DNA from: Dactylonectria macrodidyma | Taxonomy: Eukaryota > Ascomycota > Sordariomycetes > Hypocreales > Nectriaceae | DNA length: 64,000 bases | Direction of reading: 5' to 3' | Assembly: GCA_020744425.1 (NCBI GenBank) | Contig: JAGMUV010000003.1 | Location: forward strand, 4,154,001-4,218,000 | Part shown: piece by piece, positions 11,823-22,742 of the stretch | Position numbering within the stretch: the stretch's first letter is position 1 | Layout of the letters: each line of letters begins with the position of its first letter | Notes under the pieces: model-generated | What the model was told of the DNA's origin: nothing | The model's input: only the letters and a program-made list of their open reading frames with translations | Databases searched by the model: none | Translations under genes and position numbers: made by a program

Positions 11823-12789
11823 CTTGTAATTTTAGATTGGAATTAAGTAGAGTAAAGAATACCGAGAAGAAGACAAGAGCAGGAGTGTATATTAATATAC
11901 CGATCTCTACATAAGTGCTGCATAATCGGTCCTGGGGTTGGTTGAAAATGAGGAGCTCAAGGATGTGGCCCAGAGTTTGTAAGCGTGCTCCATGCGTTAG
12001 TTTGCATTATCGATCTGACCAGGGACTGCTTTTGGGGCCGGGAGGAGCTCCGCTGACGCTCAAACCTCCGCTTGTGGGCGCTCAGCAATGCCGAGGCAAA
12101 AATACACCGACAACACTGCCGCAGCTGCAGGCGTAAGGTTGTTCTAAACTACCGGCTTGCGAGATCAGGACGTTGACATCCCTTAAAGTCTTGTTTCGCT
12201 GTATTGGTGTCACTGATGTTAGAGATCTTGCCATCGATGGGCCGAAAACGTGTGGTGACGTAATGTCTCGCGCCGGTAGAATGCCGCCATTCTTGAGATT
12301 ACACTTCAATTGAACCGTCAATACCTCAGAAAGGTGATGTGTAACAAAGACAATTGCGCTGGGGGGTAGTGAAAATACCATGTCGATTCTAGTGAAAGGC
12401 GCTGTGGGTGTTGAGTGCTGACTGGCTAGAAGTGTGTCCTTCCTGCTAGTACTCACTTCACTTCGTTTGAGTAAAAAATGGAAGAAGATTCTGAACATGT
12501 ATTGCCCTCTCAGGTATCGCCACTATGCACAATGTTGCCATAACACACCCTTATATGCTTCCAATCGCTCATCGGGCTGTGGCTTTATACATACAACTAC
12601 TTTTTAGCATAGCTTCTTCATTCTTTTTTTTTTTTCCTTTTCAACCGTGAGTCGAGTCAGGTTCCATAGAGCACTAGGAACTATTCGAAGCGGATTGTTA
12701 CATCTCAGGTATGCTCGATTTTCTTTGTGCTTAACTAGAGTAACTACTACTGCATCCACACGAAATACAAATAGTAACACAGTCTGCAA
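11823..12789. other. Intergenic region upstream of the GST gene
   Basis: No supported gene; the minus-strand frame at 12082-12498 shows no domain or codon signal. A perfect 14-bp AT palindrome GTATATTAATATAC (11887-11900) sits 65 bp before the GST ATG and may act as a TATA-type element. Imperfect cluster elements lie at 11950-11961 (GAGGAGCTCAAG) and 12042-12053 (GAGGAGCTCCGC). Confidence 0.5.
11950..12053. promoter_or_regulatory. Degenerate GAGGAGCNCCTC elements before the GST gene
   Basis: GAGGAGCTCAAG at 11950 and GAGGAGCTCCGC at 12042 each keep the GAGGAGCTC left half and lose part of the right half. They lie 128 and 220 bp upstream of the GST start. Confidence 0.35.
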
Positions 12790-13716
12790 TCAAGCTTCAT
12801 AGGGCATAGGGTCCGCAAGTGGCCACACAGCAGGCGGCCGTTCGTAGTCCGCCTCTGCTAGTGCCTGGTAGGATAGTCTGTTATAGACATCGGGGACACA
12901 CTTTATAGTCATGTACATCCACCCTGTATCACTTCTGACGCAGCCCTCAACAGACGGGAATCCACGCCGTCCTCGCCCGCTGAGTCCACAGTCCTTATCC
13001 AAGACTGCGCAAACGACGTTTTTCAGTTTCCCTTCAGCACCAGTCGCAACCCAGGTTTCATATTGGTCGACAGTATCGAGACACTTCTGATCGATGTAGA
13101 TGCAGTATCTGAACCTCGGCGTTTCTGCGATATCCGGCTCGATACGGGCCCTGTCGATAGCCCAATGTGTAAACTCATCCCGGACGCGTTGCTTCGAAGC
13201 GCCATCCAGGGATTGACGGTCCTCAACAATGGTCCATTCGAGGTATTTCCAGAGAAGAGACGAAAGCTCAAGTGCTTCCAGTTCTTGTTTGACTGATGCT
13301 TTGAAAAACTCAAGATAACTCTCCCACTGCGCGTTGTCGGCATAAGCGCAGCGATAGATGACGAAGCCCCATTTTTGAAAACCGATTTCTTGCATGTCCC
13401 GGATTATGGATGACAGAGGCTCTCGCTTCGTCATGGAAAAATTGAGCTGCGGAATGCTCTCCAGGGTTGGCTCAACTCCCGCTGGGTGTTCTCGGATGCT
13501 GGAAATAATACTGGGCGTGGTACTGTAATATTGGCGCATCCACTGGGGAAGCGGAAGGGGTCGCATATTGATTCTTGAAATTGGGATCAGGATTTTCTGG
13601 GTAGGAAGTCGAGTGTAGTCAAGAACGACCTCCCTGGGAAGCGCTAATAAGGTACGTTGCGCCCAGGGCCAAATTGGCTTTGTTGTGAAATTTGTTGAAT
13701 GTGAAACAAAATGCAA
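12790..13716 (-). CDS. Uncharacterised ascomycete protein
   Basis: Intron-less frame of 308 aa. I recognise the pattern of a family of ascomycete proteins of unknown function, marked here by KWGFVIYRCAYADNAQWESY and by WEGE-poor, Arg/Asp-rich central sequence followed by FRYCIYIDQKCLDT and GWMYMTIKCV. No signal peptide, membrane helix or catalytic motif is evident. The first 90 residues look poorly constrained, and an internal start near residue 94 (MTKREPLSS) would place the conserved WGFVIYR block near the N-terminus, so the start is uncertain. No copy of the cluster element was found before it. No function is proposed. Confidence 0.7.
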   Translation of the reverse strand: MHFVSHSTNFTTKPIWPWAQRTLLALPREVVLDYTRLPTQKILIPISRINMRPLPLPQWMRQYYSTTPSIISSIREHPAGVEPTLESIPQLNFSMTKREPLSSIIRDMQEIGFQKWGFVIYRCAYADNAQWESYLEFFKASVKQELEALELSSLLWKYLEWTIVEDRQSLDGASKQRVRDEFTHWAIDRARIEPDIAETPRFRYCIYIDQKCLDTVDQYETWVATGAEGKLKNVVCAVLDKDCGLSGRGRRGFPSVEGCVRSDTGWMYMTIKCVPDVYNRLSYQALAEADYERPPAVWPLADPMPYEA

Positions 13717-14813
13717 GGTGATGCGAACAGCTTTAAATATGTTTACCTGTTGGCCATCAGGCTTCTTTTAGCATGACTCAGTAGCACAGTAGCTTGGCGC
13801 TCCATTGAGGGCGAGCGAAATGCTGGCACAAAGGCCCAAAAAAGGATGTCTTTTTACACCTTCAGCATTTCCGAGACCCAATCCTTCCTTAGTTGTCATT
13901 TATCAAACTTTCCTAGCTTTCTGAAGACGGAAAACTCAAATCCAGGTTGATATTTTCGCAGTCAGCCGCAGGAACAAAAAGTACAAACGTTTACTTTCAG
14001 AAACCTACATTTTATACTTCATTTATGACGTCGCTACCTGCGGCTGACTTACAAAGGCTCAGGCATTTGGAACAAGTGCAATTGGACACGCCGAAGAAAC
14101 TCGGATCCAACAGCCTCATCCCACGAACTCGGTAGGTAAGCTCTTCCCTGCCTCAGGTACCTCTCAATACAATAATGGAGAAGTGTGGGATTGCTATGAG
14201 GCTTTAGTGAGACCTTGATCTTATGATCAAGATCGTCGAATTTGAGCATCTTGACCGAATAAGTTGTGGATAGACTTTTGGCCGGCAGCGATCCCAGACA
14301 TTAGTCTAGTTAGCTTTGGCTCCATTAGCCAAAAATTCTAGCTTCAAGGTATTAGCATGCGACGTTTCTTTCTGCATCTAGCCTCCTCACACTCAACAAG
14401 ATGGTCGCCTCATGGCCGTGGCTTCAACCGAGATTTATTTTATGACAACATCAATAGAAGGCTGGACGAGATCATTGGGCATGAGGGTTTCAGTAAGTGT
14501 TAACTACGTTTGCTACCTTTGTGCCAGCAACTCGACCTTGATGGAGCGGACAGCCTTACTCACGGTCTAACCAAGCTAGAGCTTCATGTTCTATGTCATG
14601 CTATTACTCAACACACTACCACTCGATGTCTGCTAGGATAAAATACCAACCTGAGTGCCGCATTTCAGCGCTTCTTCCATGCATATGACGGTGAAATTGA
14701 CTAATAAACACTCACTCACTTCAAGGGTTCATTCATTCTTGAGCAGTAGGGTGCCATCATATACATCCTGGACCCAATCTGCAGCTCATATCTCAGACGC
14801 ACGGACTAGACGC

Positions 14814-15546
14814 TCAATACTTTTTCGGATCCTCTGGCGGTGGCAGTATGTATCCCAACTCGTTACGGAAAGAAGCGACTGCTGCCATGACAACTTGGTA
14901 ATCGCTTCGCTGAGGGGAAACTGACAGATAGGCTGATTTAATATGATCAAGCCGGCGCATAACCCAATCTCGAGCTCTACTTGTCCGCTCCTGATACCAG
15001 TTGAAGTCGAATTCCTGATGTATCTGGTGCAATCTTGCAAGTTGTGGCACCGCACTTGAGATCCGCAATGTCGCTTAGGGCAATTGTTGCCGGTTTTGCT
15101 GAATTTGTCGTCTCGCTTGAGGCAAGTTCATGTATCTAAACACAAGGATCACCTTGACATAGTTAGTCATTCGTTCCGTCAACTCTGGGGTGGGATATGA
15201 CATACTTGTCTGATGGGGTCCAGGAATTTTTGTTCTCCACCGCCATTCTGGATAGTCTGCGCAAGAGCTTCACGAAACATCATGCTACCTTGAGGATGCG
15301 CACCAGGGCTGAAGATCCAACCCTTAACTTAGTTCATATTTCGCTCGGCAAGTAGAAGCGGTTCCCGGTTTCCAGTGGATTCAAACCGATCCATGAAGTA
15401 GTTATTGGGAGTGGAGTCCTGACAGCACTGCTGGCTCCTGCGCGAGGTAAATTTGCGAGTACATTCATATGCCAGTAGTCGAGCAAGGTAGTTGCGTCAA
15501 TAGCCTGGGTGACCGTGTTTGTACCATTTGGCAGAATGCCAGTCAT
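14814..15546 (-). pseudogene. Probable decayed or unmodelled gene, family unknown
   Basis: Three protein-like stretches follow each other in different minus-strand frames: 15546-15334 (ATTLLDYWHMNVLANLPRAG), 15319-15179 (WIFSPGAHPQGSMMFREALA) and 15068-14814 (FDFNWYQERTSRARDWVMRR). Stop codons and frame changes lie between them, and I found no splice sites that join them cleanly. The amino-acid composition looks coding. I do not recognise the family. It could be a real intron-containing gene that I failed to model. Confidence 0.3.
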
Positions 15547-16001
15547 GGCGGTTTCGAGGAGAGCAGCAGCATATTGAAGCTAATACTCAGTGTTGGTGGA
15601 CTAATCCCACAAGGATAGATAGAATCAATTCGTACATCTGGATTGTGCTCTGTGTCAAGCGTGTCCAGGATTTCCAAAACTTCAGAAAACGTCTAATGGG
15701 GATCAAACAAGGCCAGCAGGAAAGACGTGCTCTTTAGTAAACCTTCTTCTAGTTCTGCAGAAAACTAATTAGAATGTCTTCAATTTTAAATCGTGTTGTG
15801 TCCATGTATCACTGAGTTTTGGAGTTTTGTTCACATCTGTAGACCGATTCGTTCTTGTAAGGAATCATGACACTTTTATAGGCCGGTGTGTGAACTCAAC
15901 AGAGATCATGCGATCGGTGAGTCTCTTAAGTTTAACTCAACAACAAATGATCCGCAGGTGGATAAAATTAGACTATCTGGTCACTATGGGTGGAGGAGCA
16001 G

Positions 16002-16013
16002 GAGGAGCTCCTC
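16002..16013. promoter_or_regulatory. GAGGAGCNCCTC element, copy 5
   Basis: GAGGAGCTCCTC, a perfect 12-bp palindrome preceded by another half-site (GGAGGAGCA at 15992-16000), 212 bp upstream of the reductase ATG. Confidence 0.55.
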
Positions 16014-16224
16014 TCATCTAGGAGCCAGCCAAATTCCTTATCGCGCTCCATTAGCGAGCACTTGGAATCATGCACGACTCTGATTTGTACGCGTATATTT
16101 AGACTAACTCTATTGTTTCAAGATACTAATACATCATATTCTTTCAACTTTGATACACACCTTGCCATCTTGTGGGTGTCGATAATCACATTTGAAGAGC
16201 AACATCGCGAGAGATATTTGGATA

Positions 16225-17348
16225 ATGACTATGCAGTAAGCCCATCTCGTGAATAATCATGCATATTTGACTGAATTCTTCAGATACGTCCTCGTCACTG
16301 GAGCTACTGGGCTGGTGGGGGCTCACGTTGTCCATTGCCTGCTGAGGAAAGACTTCAAAGTCCGAGCCGTGGTTCGATCCAAAACAAAGGCGCAGAACAT
16401 GCTTCAATCGTTCGAAATATTCGCAGCAAGACTGGACTTTTACTTCATCGATGATCTCACAGCACCTGGCGTGTTCCAAAATGCCATGAAAGACATTGAC
16501 GGCGTCATCCACATCGCTAGTGTATGCCCTCGATCTACCATCGTTAAAGATTTCGTTCTTCTGACCAGCTTCTGATCTAGCCACTAAATTACCAGGTGGC
16601 TGATAAAGAAAATGAGCTCATAATACCAGCTATTAAAGGTGTCCAGTCAGTGCTGCAGGCGAGTAACGGTACTACAGTGAGACGAGTCGTCATGACCTCG
16701 TCATTCGGCGCCGTTCTTGACATGGCAAGAGACGAAAGCACACCCTACACGTACTCTTCGACCGATTGGAATCCAATCACCTACAGCGAAGCTGCAGACC
16801 CAACAGCTACCCCTCAAGATGCGTACCGAGGATCAAAAGTCTTAGCTGAGCAGGAGGCTTGGAACTTTGTCAAGGCTGAAAAGCCCCAATTCGACTTGGT
16901 GACGTTGTGTCCATCGATGATTTTCGGGCCCGTCGCAAGCACGCTGAGCTCGCCGCAAGATCTAAACGAATCCAACCGCATGATATGGAAAGTTTCTACT
17001 GCAGGTTCTTCAAGCCCCCTTCCTCCGGCGCGGTTCAACTTCTGGATCGACGTGAGAGACTTGGCTGAAATCCATGTCCAAGCTCTGGTCAACCCAGTAG
17101 CGGGAGGGAAGCGCTACATCCCTGTGTCCCCAGAAAAGTTCAACTATCAGATTGTGTCTGAGATTATGTTGCAGGATGTTCCAGGCATCTCTGTGGACTC
17201 GGTGTCGAGGGGACAGCAAAGTCTCAAGCATCATATCAATGTCGATAAGGCAGACATGGAGAAGGACTTTCCATTGGTAAAATATACGAAACTGAAGGAG
17301 ACTTTAATGGACTTTATGAGCCAGGTACTGTCAGTTCATAAATCTTAG
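16225..17348 (+). CDS. NAD(P)-dependent reductase, dihydroflavonol-4-reductase/aldehyde reductase type
   Basis: Extended short-chain dehydrogenase, 333 aa, reducing an aldehyde or ketone; cytosolic. Exons 16225-16235, 16284-16521 and 16596-17348 close in frame. The first exon is only 11 nt (MTM plus part of Q) and is required to give MTMQYVLVTGATGLVGAHVV with the Rossmann TGATGLVG motif directly after the start. The arginine-rich VRAVVRSKTK after beta-2 suggests NADPH. HIASVADKE follows; the catalytic Tyr-x3-Lys is YRGSK (in DAYRGSKVLAEQEAW), with an upstream MTSSFGAV serine. The family resembles yeast GRE2 and fungal ketoreductases. The promoter carries the shared 12-bp palindrome, tying it to the upstream regulon. 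Confidence 0.92.
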
Positions 17349-18416
17349 TATATTATGGTAGATGACCAAAGTCGCTGAATTATTTGGGACGAGGCTTAAT
17401 CTCATGAATGGTCTCCGGAGTTCCAGGGGTGCACGAGGCAACTTGACACACATCAATAGGGTCTATCATTTTGTTTGTATCTCGCCTATCAGCTTTTGAT
17501 CCACCTCAAGTGAACCGAGAAAATCCGTTGCGTCCAGAAAAAGCGTCCCACCAAGTTGTTGGATCAGAGACAACATCAAAGTTCAGAGGGATATCCCACA
17601 CAACGTCGTCGTCTAGAGTAGAGCTAGACGCGCCACCGCTGAAAGCCCCTGTTATCGGGAAAGATCCCAGAGCGTGCGATTCGCTTCCGGCAGCGCTCGC
17701 AGGACAAGTAGGCGCGGCGATGCTTCGACTCTGGCGGCGAGCGAGACTGGTTGACGCGCATGAAGCCAAGCCGGTAAAGGGGCGCGCGCGCGAACTCTGC
17801 GTTTACTGCACAAACAGCAACAACAACGTTGGACAATGGGCCGCCATGTCAGATACATTGACGCAAAATGGTTGGGGATTCACCATGCAAATGGTTTGCA
17901 ACATCTATCTGTCTCAAGTAGATAGGGAAATGCTGCACTCTCAAGCACAACAGGTTGGACGTTATCGGTGGATGAGTTGGTCATATATCTCGCCTGCAGG
18001 CGGTGGGCTGGGTTAAACCAGCCAGGGATATAGGGCACTCCCACAGGCCTGTTAGGCCGGCTACAGGGCCTGCCCACCGATTTTTGCTAGGCCCTCAGAC
18101 GCCAAAATCTTCAGCTTTCTAGTGGAGGTAGGTGCATCGGAAGCAAGGTGCTTTTCGAGCCTTGTTGCCTGCTTAGCCCCACCTCTCGTGCTCTCGCTCT
18201 CTTCTTCCTCAGCTGCACAATTAAATCCTCCCATTTCTGTCTATGGGGTGTCCATCTCCTCGCATCATTTCAGCACCATTCCTCCCTTGCTTCACTCCAT
18301 CTCCTCTCTTTTTTTCCATCATCTGGTTCCCTCACTTCCGTCATCCTCCAGCTGGCCGAATGCCCCGTCGCCTTCAGTTGGACTAAGGTGGGCGCGTCAA
18401 CTTTCAACGCATCAAC
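17349..18416. other. Intergenic region, pyrimidine-rich promoter near its end
   Basis: No intact gene. A minus-strand fragment at 17506-17769 is listed separately. From about 18180 to 18320 the plus strand is rich in CT runs, as is common just upstream of fungal transcription starts, leading into the gene at 18417. Confidence 0.5.
17506..17769 (-). pseudogene. Possible C-terminal fragment of a Zn2Cys6-type regulator
   Basis: An 87-codon minus-strand frame ends LDDDVVWDIPLNFD then VVSDPTTWWDAF, which looks like the acidic tail of a fungal transcription factor. An overlapping frame (17836-17624) contains RRAYLSCERCRKR, vaguely like the start of a zinc cluster, but the remaining cysteines are absent. 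Weak evidence; it may be chance. Confidence 0.2.
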
Positions 18417-19559
18417 ATGTCCCCACTCCAGTCTCTGTGGTTGATGCTCCTCATCTTGGGCGCCTCGTTTGTTGCTGCAGCAGGGTTTGAGAAAATACCC
18501 GGTGTCGCGTTTGATCTGACCCGCGATTATGGGTACGTGACTGCATAAAACCTGAACACCTAAAGACACCACCACTGACCAGGCTGAATCTTGACATGCA
18601 GCACCGCCGCCATCTACTACCCTAACTCGTCGTACGCCAAGGTGGCCTACGTTGAGGGTAGTTCGGCATACAAGGCCTTCATGAGAAGAGACGCCACCGC
18701 AACACCAGTGCATGACAACTCCCTTTGCCATCTTCTGCCTGTCTCTCTGACGAAACTTACCTTCGGCTATTGCGACATCGCAGCGAGCTCGGACGTCGAC
18801 AGCTCGCGTGCTCTTCTCGATACCCTCAAGACATCTGTCACGGCCTACCTGGGCACCACTTTTTGCTTTGCCGACATTGTCATTCCAGATCGGCGTCAGG
18901 CCTATCAGCGAGGCGTCATCGAGAAATCCCTCGTAGCTGTTGGTCTCCGCCAAAGCTTCCGCCCATCAGGTGCCGATTACAGGGCTGTGCAATCCCACAA
19001 CATCCCCGACTCCACCAACCCCAACGTCTATGAGCGAGTCTTTCTTGTCGTTGACTACAGCAATTCGGGACTTCGGCTCCTCTTGTTCTGCGACGACTAT
19101 GGTGTGGGCGGTGACTTGCGACGAAACTACCAGCCACAACTAGGCGCCGCCCACAGCGACCAACCCGGTCACTGGGACGCCATCGAGACAGTCCTCCGAA
19201 GGTTTGTCGAGCCTCCGCTGGGGGAGTCTGCGATGGGGAACAAGGTCCCCGACCGAGTCGAGCAGCTGGTCCTGTACGGCGACGCGATCCCCGATCCCAA
19301 ACTTGCCGAGGTTCTGGAGTCAGTTCTCGACGTACATGTCGTTCAGAACGCCTACATGACGAACCCCATCTTTGCGAGCGCCATCGGCGGCGCTCGGATA
19401 TCGTTTCAGACGCAGACAGATATCGACTTTGGGGCGAAGCCGGCCTTGGATGTCGGTGGTGGTCGGGGCTGTACCACCGAGGCTCTGACGAACTTTGACG
19501 TCTTTTTCCATGTTGCACCCACGACGAGATTCCTTGATCTAGGGGAGATGTATAGGTAA
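18417..19559 (+). CDS. Predicted secreted protein with a degenerate Hsp70/actin-like fold
   Basis: 357 aa from exons 18417-18532 and 18602-19559. Residues 1-22 form a signal peptide (SLWLMLLILGASFVAAA). The mature part follows the order of an Hsp70 ATPase: a phosphate-1-like strand pair (GVAFDLTRDYGTAAIYYPN, then KVAYVEG), a phosphate-2-like strand (VFLVVDYSNSGLRLLLF) and an adenosine-like strand (EQLVLYGDAIPDPKLAEVLE), then NPIFASAIGGARI, resembling the Hsp70 AVAYGAA element. The glycines and acidic residues needed for ATP binding are mostly replaced, so I infer a non-hydrolysing relative acting in the secretory pathway or outside the cell. The gene is certain; the fold is inference from pattern order, and no substrate is proposed. 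Confidence 0.8.
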
Positions 19560-19754
19560 ATCCAAGCATGGGACCGTGATTCTAATCCAAAAGGAGTCTC
19601 ATGTCGAAATTCTGTCGGGTCGGATAAGTGCGAAGCCCCCAATCGGCTATCCCGAGTTCAATCAGGTCACGACACTCTGCCAAAGGAAGGAAAACAATAT
19701 GTGAACGTCGATATGATCATTCAGTCGAAAACTATTGGAACCCTATAGCTCTCT

Positions 19755-22166
19755 TCAACCAAGTTTCGGAGGGAAAGAGATCGTTGCATTCGATTCGGTC
19801 AGCCAAGAGTCCCATTGCTCCCATGTGATTGTCGAAAAGGCCACATCGTCCATGCAGCGATCATCAGCTAGCATTCGGTCCAGGTCCAGGTCCATCATAT
19901 TGTTCAAGCCATTGGCTGAACTATCATTGAACACATTGTTGAGCCAGAATGGGTCGCTTTCATGGGCAGTGCCACTAGGTTGCGGCAGATTTTGCCACTT
20001 TACACTCTGGTCAAGCTGCTCAGACTCCAATGCATTACTTGATGAAATGACGACCTCTTCTTGGCTCTCAGCATCTGCTGACCGACCATGGAAGGCTGCC
20101 TCCTCCGTTAAAGTGCTCTTAGGATCCCGCGCTTGCCGCTTCGCCTTTGCAACCTCTGACCGCTGGCGAAGTTGCGTTATAAAGTCCGGCGTAGACGAAG
20201 GACTCGTGTTGTCCCGCATCAGTACGGCTACGCGGGCGCTCCACGCCTTTAAGCACAGGCTACCTACGGCGATGTAGATGGGCTTCCTCGTGTCGAACAC
20301 CATGGCCTGGTTATTCCTGTACGTGTTTCGGATAAAGCCCCAAGCCTTCTCAGCGCCCGGTATGAGCGGGTTCGCGCGGAGGCTGTCGAGCACGTGGATG
20401 AAGGCGTGCCACTGCATCACGTACGGCGCTTGCCACGCAAACTGCTTGAGTTGCGGATTGGACTGTAGCATGTTGTGCTGCTCTAGCAGCTTGACGCTGA
20501 CGTCCCAGACGTACTGGCGTTCTGACAGGGGCGTTTTCTCGATGCTGGCCCAACGTCGCGGATGGTGTGTCAGGAAGCGGATTGAGTTCATTGATGAGCG
20601 AGCCATTAGCATCGTCATGAGATGCAGCGGCTGTGAGGGATCGCAGTAGCGCAGGTACTTCATCTCAATAACGGCCTCTATTTCGGCCAAGTTTTCGGTT
20701 ATGTCTGTGTTGTCGGCCCCTGTGGCGAAGTCCCGATCCCAATGACTGAAGTTCTTCCCTTGCTGGCGGAACTTGGTCACGCGACCAGCGGCGAAGCTTG
20801 ACATCTCATATCTCAAGGCTACAAAGGCCACGTCTGTCAAGCCGATTATATCATCTGGGAGCGAAGACATGCCCGGATACAGCTGGTCATCGTTGACATT
20901 GGCCGGCCTTTTGGTGCTCTCAGGGCCCATGTCGATATCTCGAAACTTGGGAAGGCCGCAGAGATCGGCAGTGCGGTAATCATGCGTCTTCAGCAGCCAC
21001 CAGAGCCGTCGCCGCATCTCGCTCTCGAACGGAGACAGACCCATGAAGACCCCGTCGCGCTCGAGGCCCATGCCCTGCGCGATGCGAACGGCCACGCCCG
21101 TCAAGGACCAGACGGCGCGCGGCTCAAGCATGTCCCGCAACGAGTGGATATGGAGGACCAAGGCCTGAAGAACCACGAGGCTGGTCGTACCCATGAACCT
21201 GGCCCTCGATAACGCTGCGTTCGTAGCAGCTGTGTATCGTGAGAGCAGCGTCTTTCGCAGTTCGCATAGCCGCTGTTTGCATTCGTCGTTGCTCAGCGAC
21301 ATGACGGCCGCGCTGTAGATGGCGAACATGAGCGCTTCGAAGCCACGCGGCACCGAATTGAGATTGCTCGCAGCTTTCTGGATCGCTGGGCGCAGGCTAG
21401 GAACGTGAACTACCTTGGTCAGGGGATCGACGTTGTCGATGAAGATTTGCCACAGTTGGTGTATGCGTTCGGGAGGGGGATGACGAGGCCTGGCCTTGGC
21501 CTTTGGTCGACTGTCAAGCACGAAGCTAAAGTCATCATCGGACGAGGCCGGATCGCTCGAGTCGTTTGAATAGTCTTCAAAGGCTTCCTCGGGATCATCA
21601 AACTGGGGATTGCATCAGTCATGATCCTCGGGCATGTGTGGAAACAAGCAGCAAACCCACCTCTTCAACGACTCTCGACCATAAGCTACTGTAAAGAGGT
21701 CAGCCCTATACTCGCTGGGTAGACAATGCCATACTTACTTGTCGACAAAAATAGAGCGCCCCTGGCCATGTATCACTTGCGTCTTGCTAACGCTTCCGCT
21801 GGCCTCGGACTGAATGGATGAAGGCGTGTGTAGGTGAAACTCGTTTGGAGCCGCCGTCCTCGTTTGGCTAGGCTCACGCTGTTCACTGGGACCGGGGGTC
21901 TCTGGCGGCTTATTCGGGTCGATGCCTTTTTCATGAAGCAGCGTCTCATAATATTTGAGGCGATCGGTCAGAACCTGGTCCTTGAGCTGTCTGCGTCTCC
22001 GTCGCGGCGGCCGCGGCGGCTGGAAGACGCAGTCGGTCTTGCGATTGACGCACGCGGTGCATGGGACTTGTCGATCGCATTTGACTTTGCGCTCAGCGCA
22101 GCGGATGCAGGAGAAGGCAGGTTTGCTGGGAGGGTTAGGAGGAGGGGAAGACGGTGCGGTGGCCAT
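19755..22166 (-). CDS. Zn2Cys6 transcription factor with fungal_trans domain
   Basis: Nuclear activator or repressor, 767 aa. Minus-strand coding segments 22166-21739, 21688-21661 (28 nt) and 21602-19755 close in frame. The zinc cluster is at C20, C23, C30, C36, C39 and C46 (CIRCAERKVKC then VPCTACVNRKTDC). A basic linker (PPRRRRRQLKDQ) and a short coiled dimerisation stretch follow (DRLKYYETLLHEKGID). The regulatory domain starts near residue 195 (RIHQLWQIFIDNVDPLTKVV), with ESEMRRRLWWLLKTHDYRTA in its centre. It is transcribed divergently from the FAD monooxygenase at 22743 over 576 bp of palindrome-rich DNA, so it most likely controls that gene and perhaps the NmrA-like gene beyond it. No effector is known. 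Confidence 0.92.
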
Positions 22167-22742
22167 GATGTTTGATGGTGGTTGGGGTAGTTGGTGACGG
22201 GGTGGTAAGATTCATGTTGCATCCGTAGGTCATTTCAAGCGCTGATCTTCCGATTTTGGTTTCTGGTCTCTGACCAAGTAGGTAGCTTATTACAAGTCCA
22301 AGTCGGGAACGGCCTCGAGGCAGCCTATGTTCATCATGACAAGGGTAGCTTGCGATTAGTCATGTCAGATGTGATCCGTTTAGCCGTTCCCGGACTCGAG
22401 CGAGCTATGTCAGTCAGTGGCTGTCAGCGAGCAAAAGCTGTCTCGGGCCTTTTGTCTTCGGGTGGTGCGGGATTTCGGGCCCGAAACCAGATCGGGGCCG
22501 AGACGAGACACCAGTAAGTTGGAACATGCCGAAAACCCCGACCAGCGTTAGCTTGAACATCCATATTGTCCAACGTCAGGGTCTTCAACTTAATCAATGA
22601 CGAGTCAATCTTGGGTATTTCCGGCCACTTTGTTCAAGTTTATAAACATGGCTCTCCCTCAGAGGGGTCAACTTGCCCTGCGATGAGATGTACCTTCCCT
22701 CCCAACCAGGTTCTCCCTTGTAACATCACACTCGCAGCCTCG
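22167..22742. promoter_or_regulatory. Divergent promoter between Zn2Cys6 factor and FAD monooxygenase
   Basis: Shared 576-bp control region. It contains an inverted repeat, AGTCGGGAACGGC (22301-22313) against GCCGTTCCCGGACT (22383-22396), plus a perfect 14-bp palindrome TTTCGGGCCCGAAA (22473-22486) flanked by related TCTCGGGCC (22441-22449) and TCGGGGCCGAGA (22493-22504). CGG-type inverted repeats are the usual targets of Zn2Cys6 dimers. Confidence 0.5.
22473..22486. promoter_or_regulatory. 14-bp palindrome TTTCGGGCCCGAAA
   Basis: Perfect palindrome in the divergent promoter, 257 bp before the monooxygenase ATG and 307 bp before the regulator ATG. Candidate operator for the Zn2Cys6 protein. 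Confidence 0.45.

Larger units (their letters stand above)
13717..16224. other. 2.5-kb region with gene remnants only
   Basis: No intact gene recognised. Protein-like segments on the minus strand between 14.8 and 15.6 kb are described separately. A plus-strand frame at about 14357-14506 begins MRRFFLHLASSHSTRW and ends after 49 codons with no recognisable domain. The last 220 bp hold the reductase promoter with a perfect cluster element. Confidence 0.5.

Noticed and set aside
12082..12498. 138-codon minus-strand frame upstream of the GST gene
   Set aside because: No domain, no codon pattern and low-complexity serine/leucine content; overlaps the GST promoter elements.
22566..22742. N-terminal extension of the FAD monooxygenase
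   Set aside because: The frame is open, but the FAD-binding motif begins nine residues after the ATG at 22743, the usual position; the extension has no family similarity and crosses the promoter.
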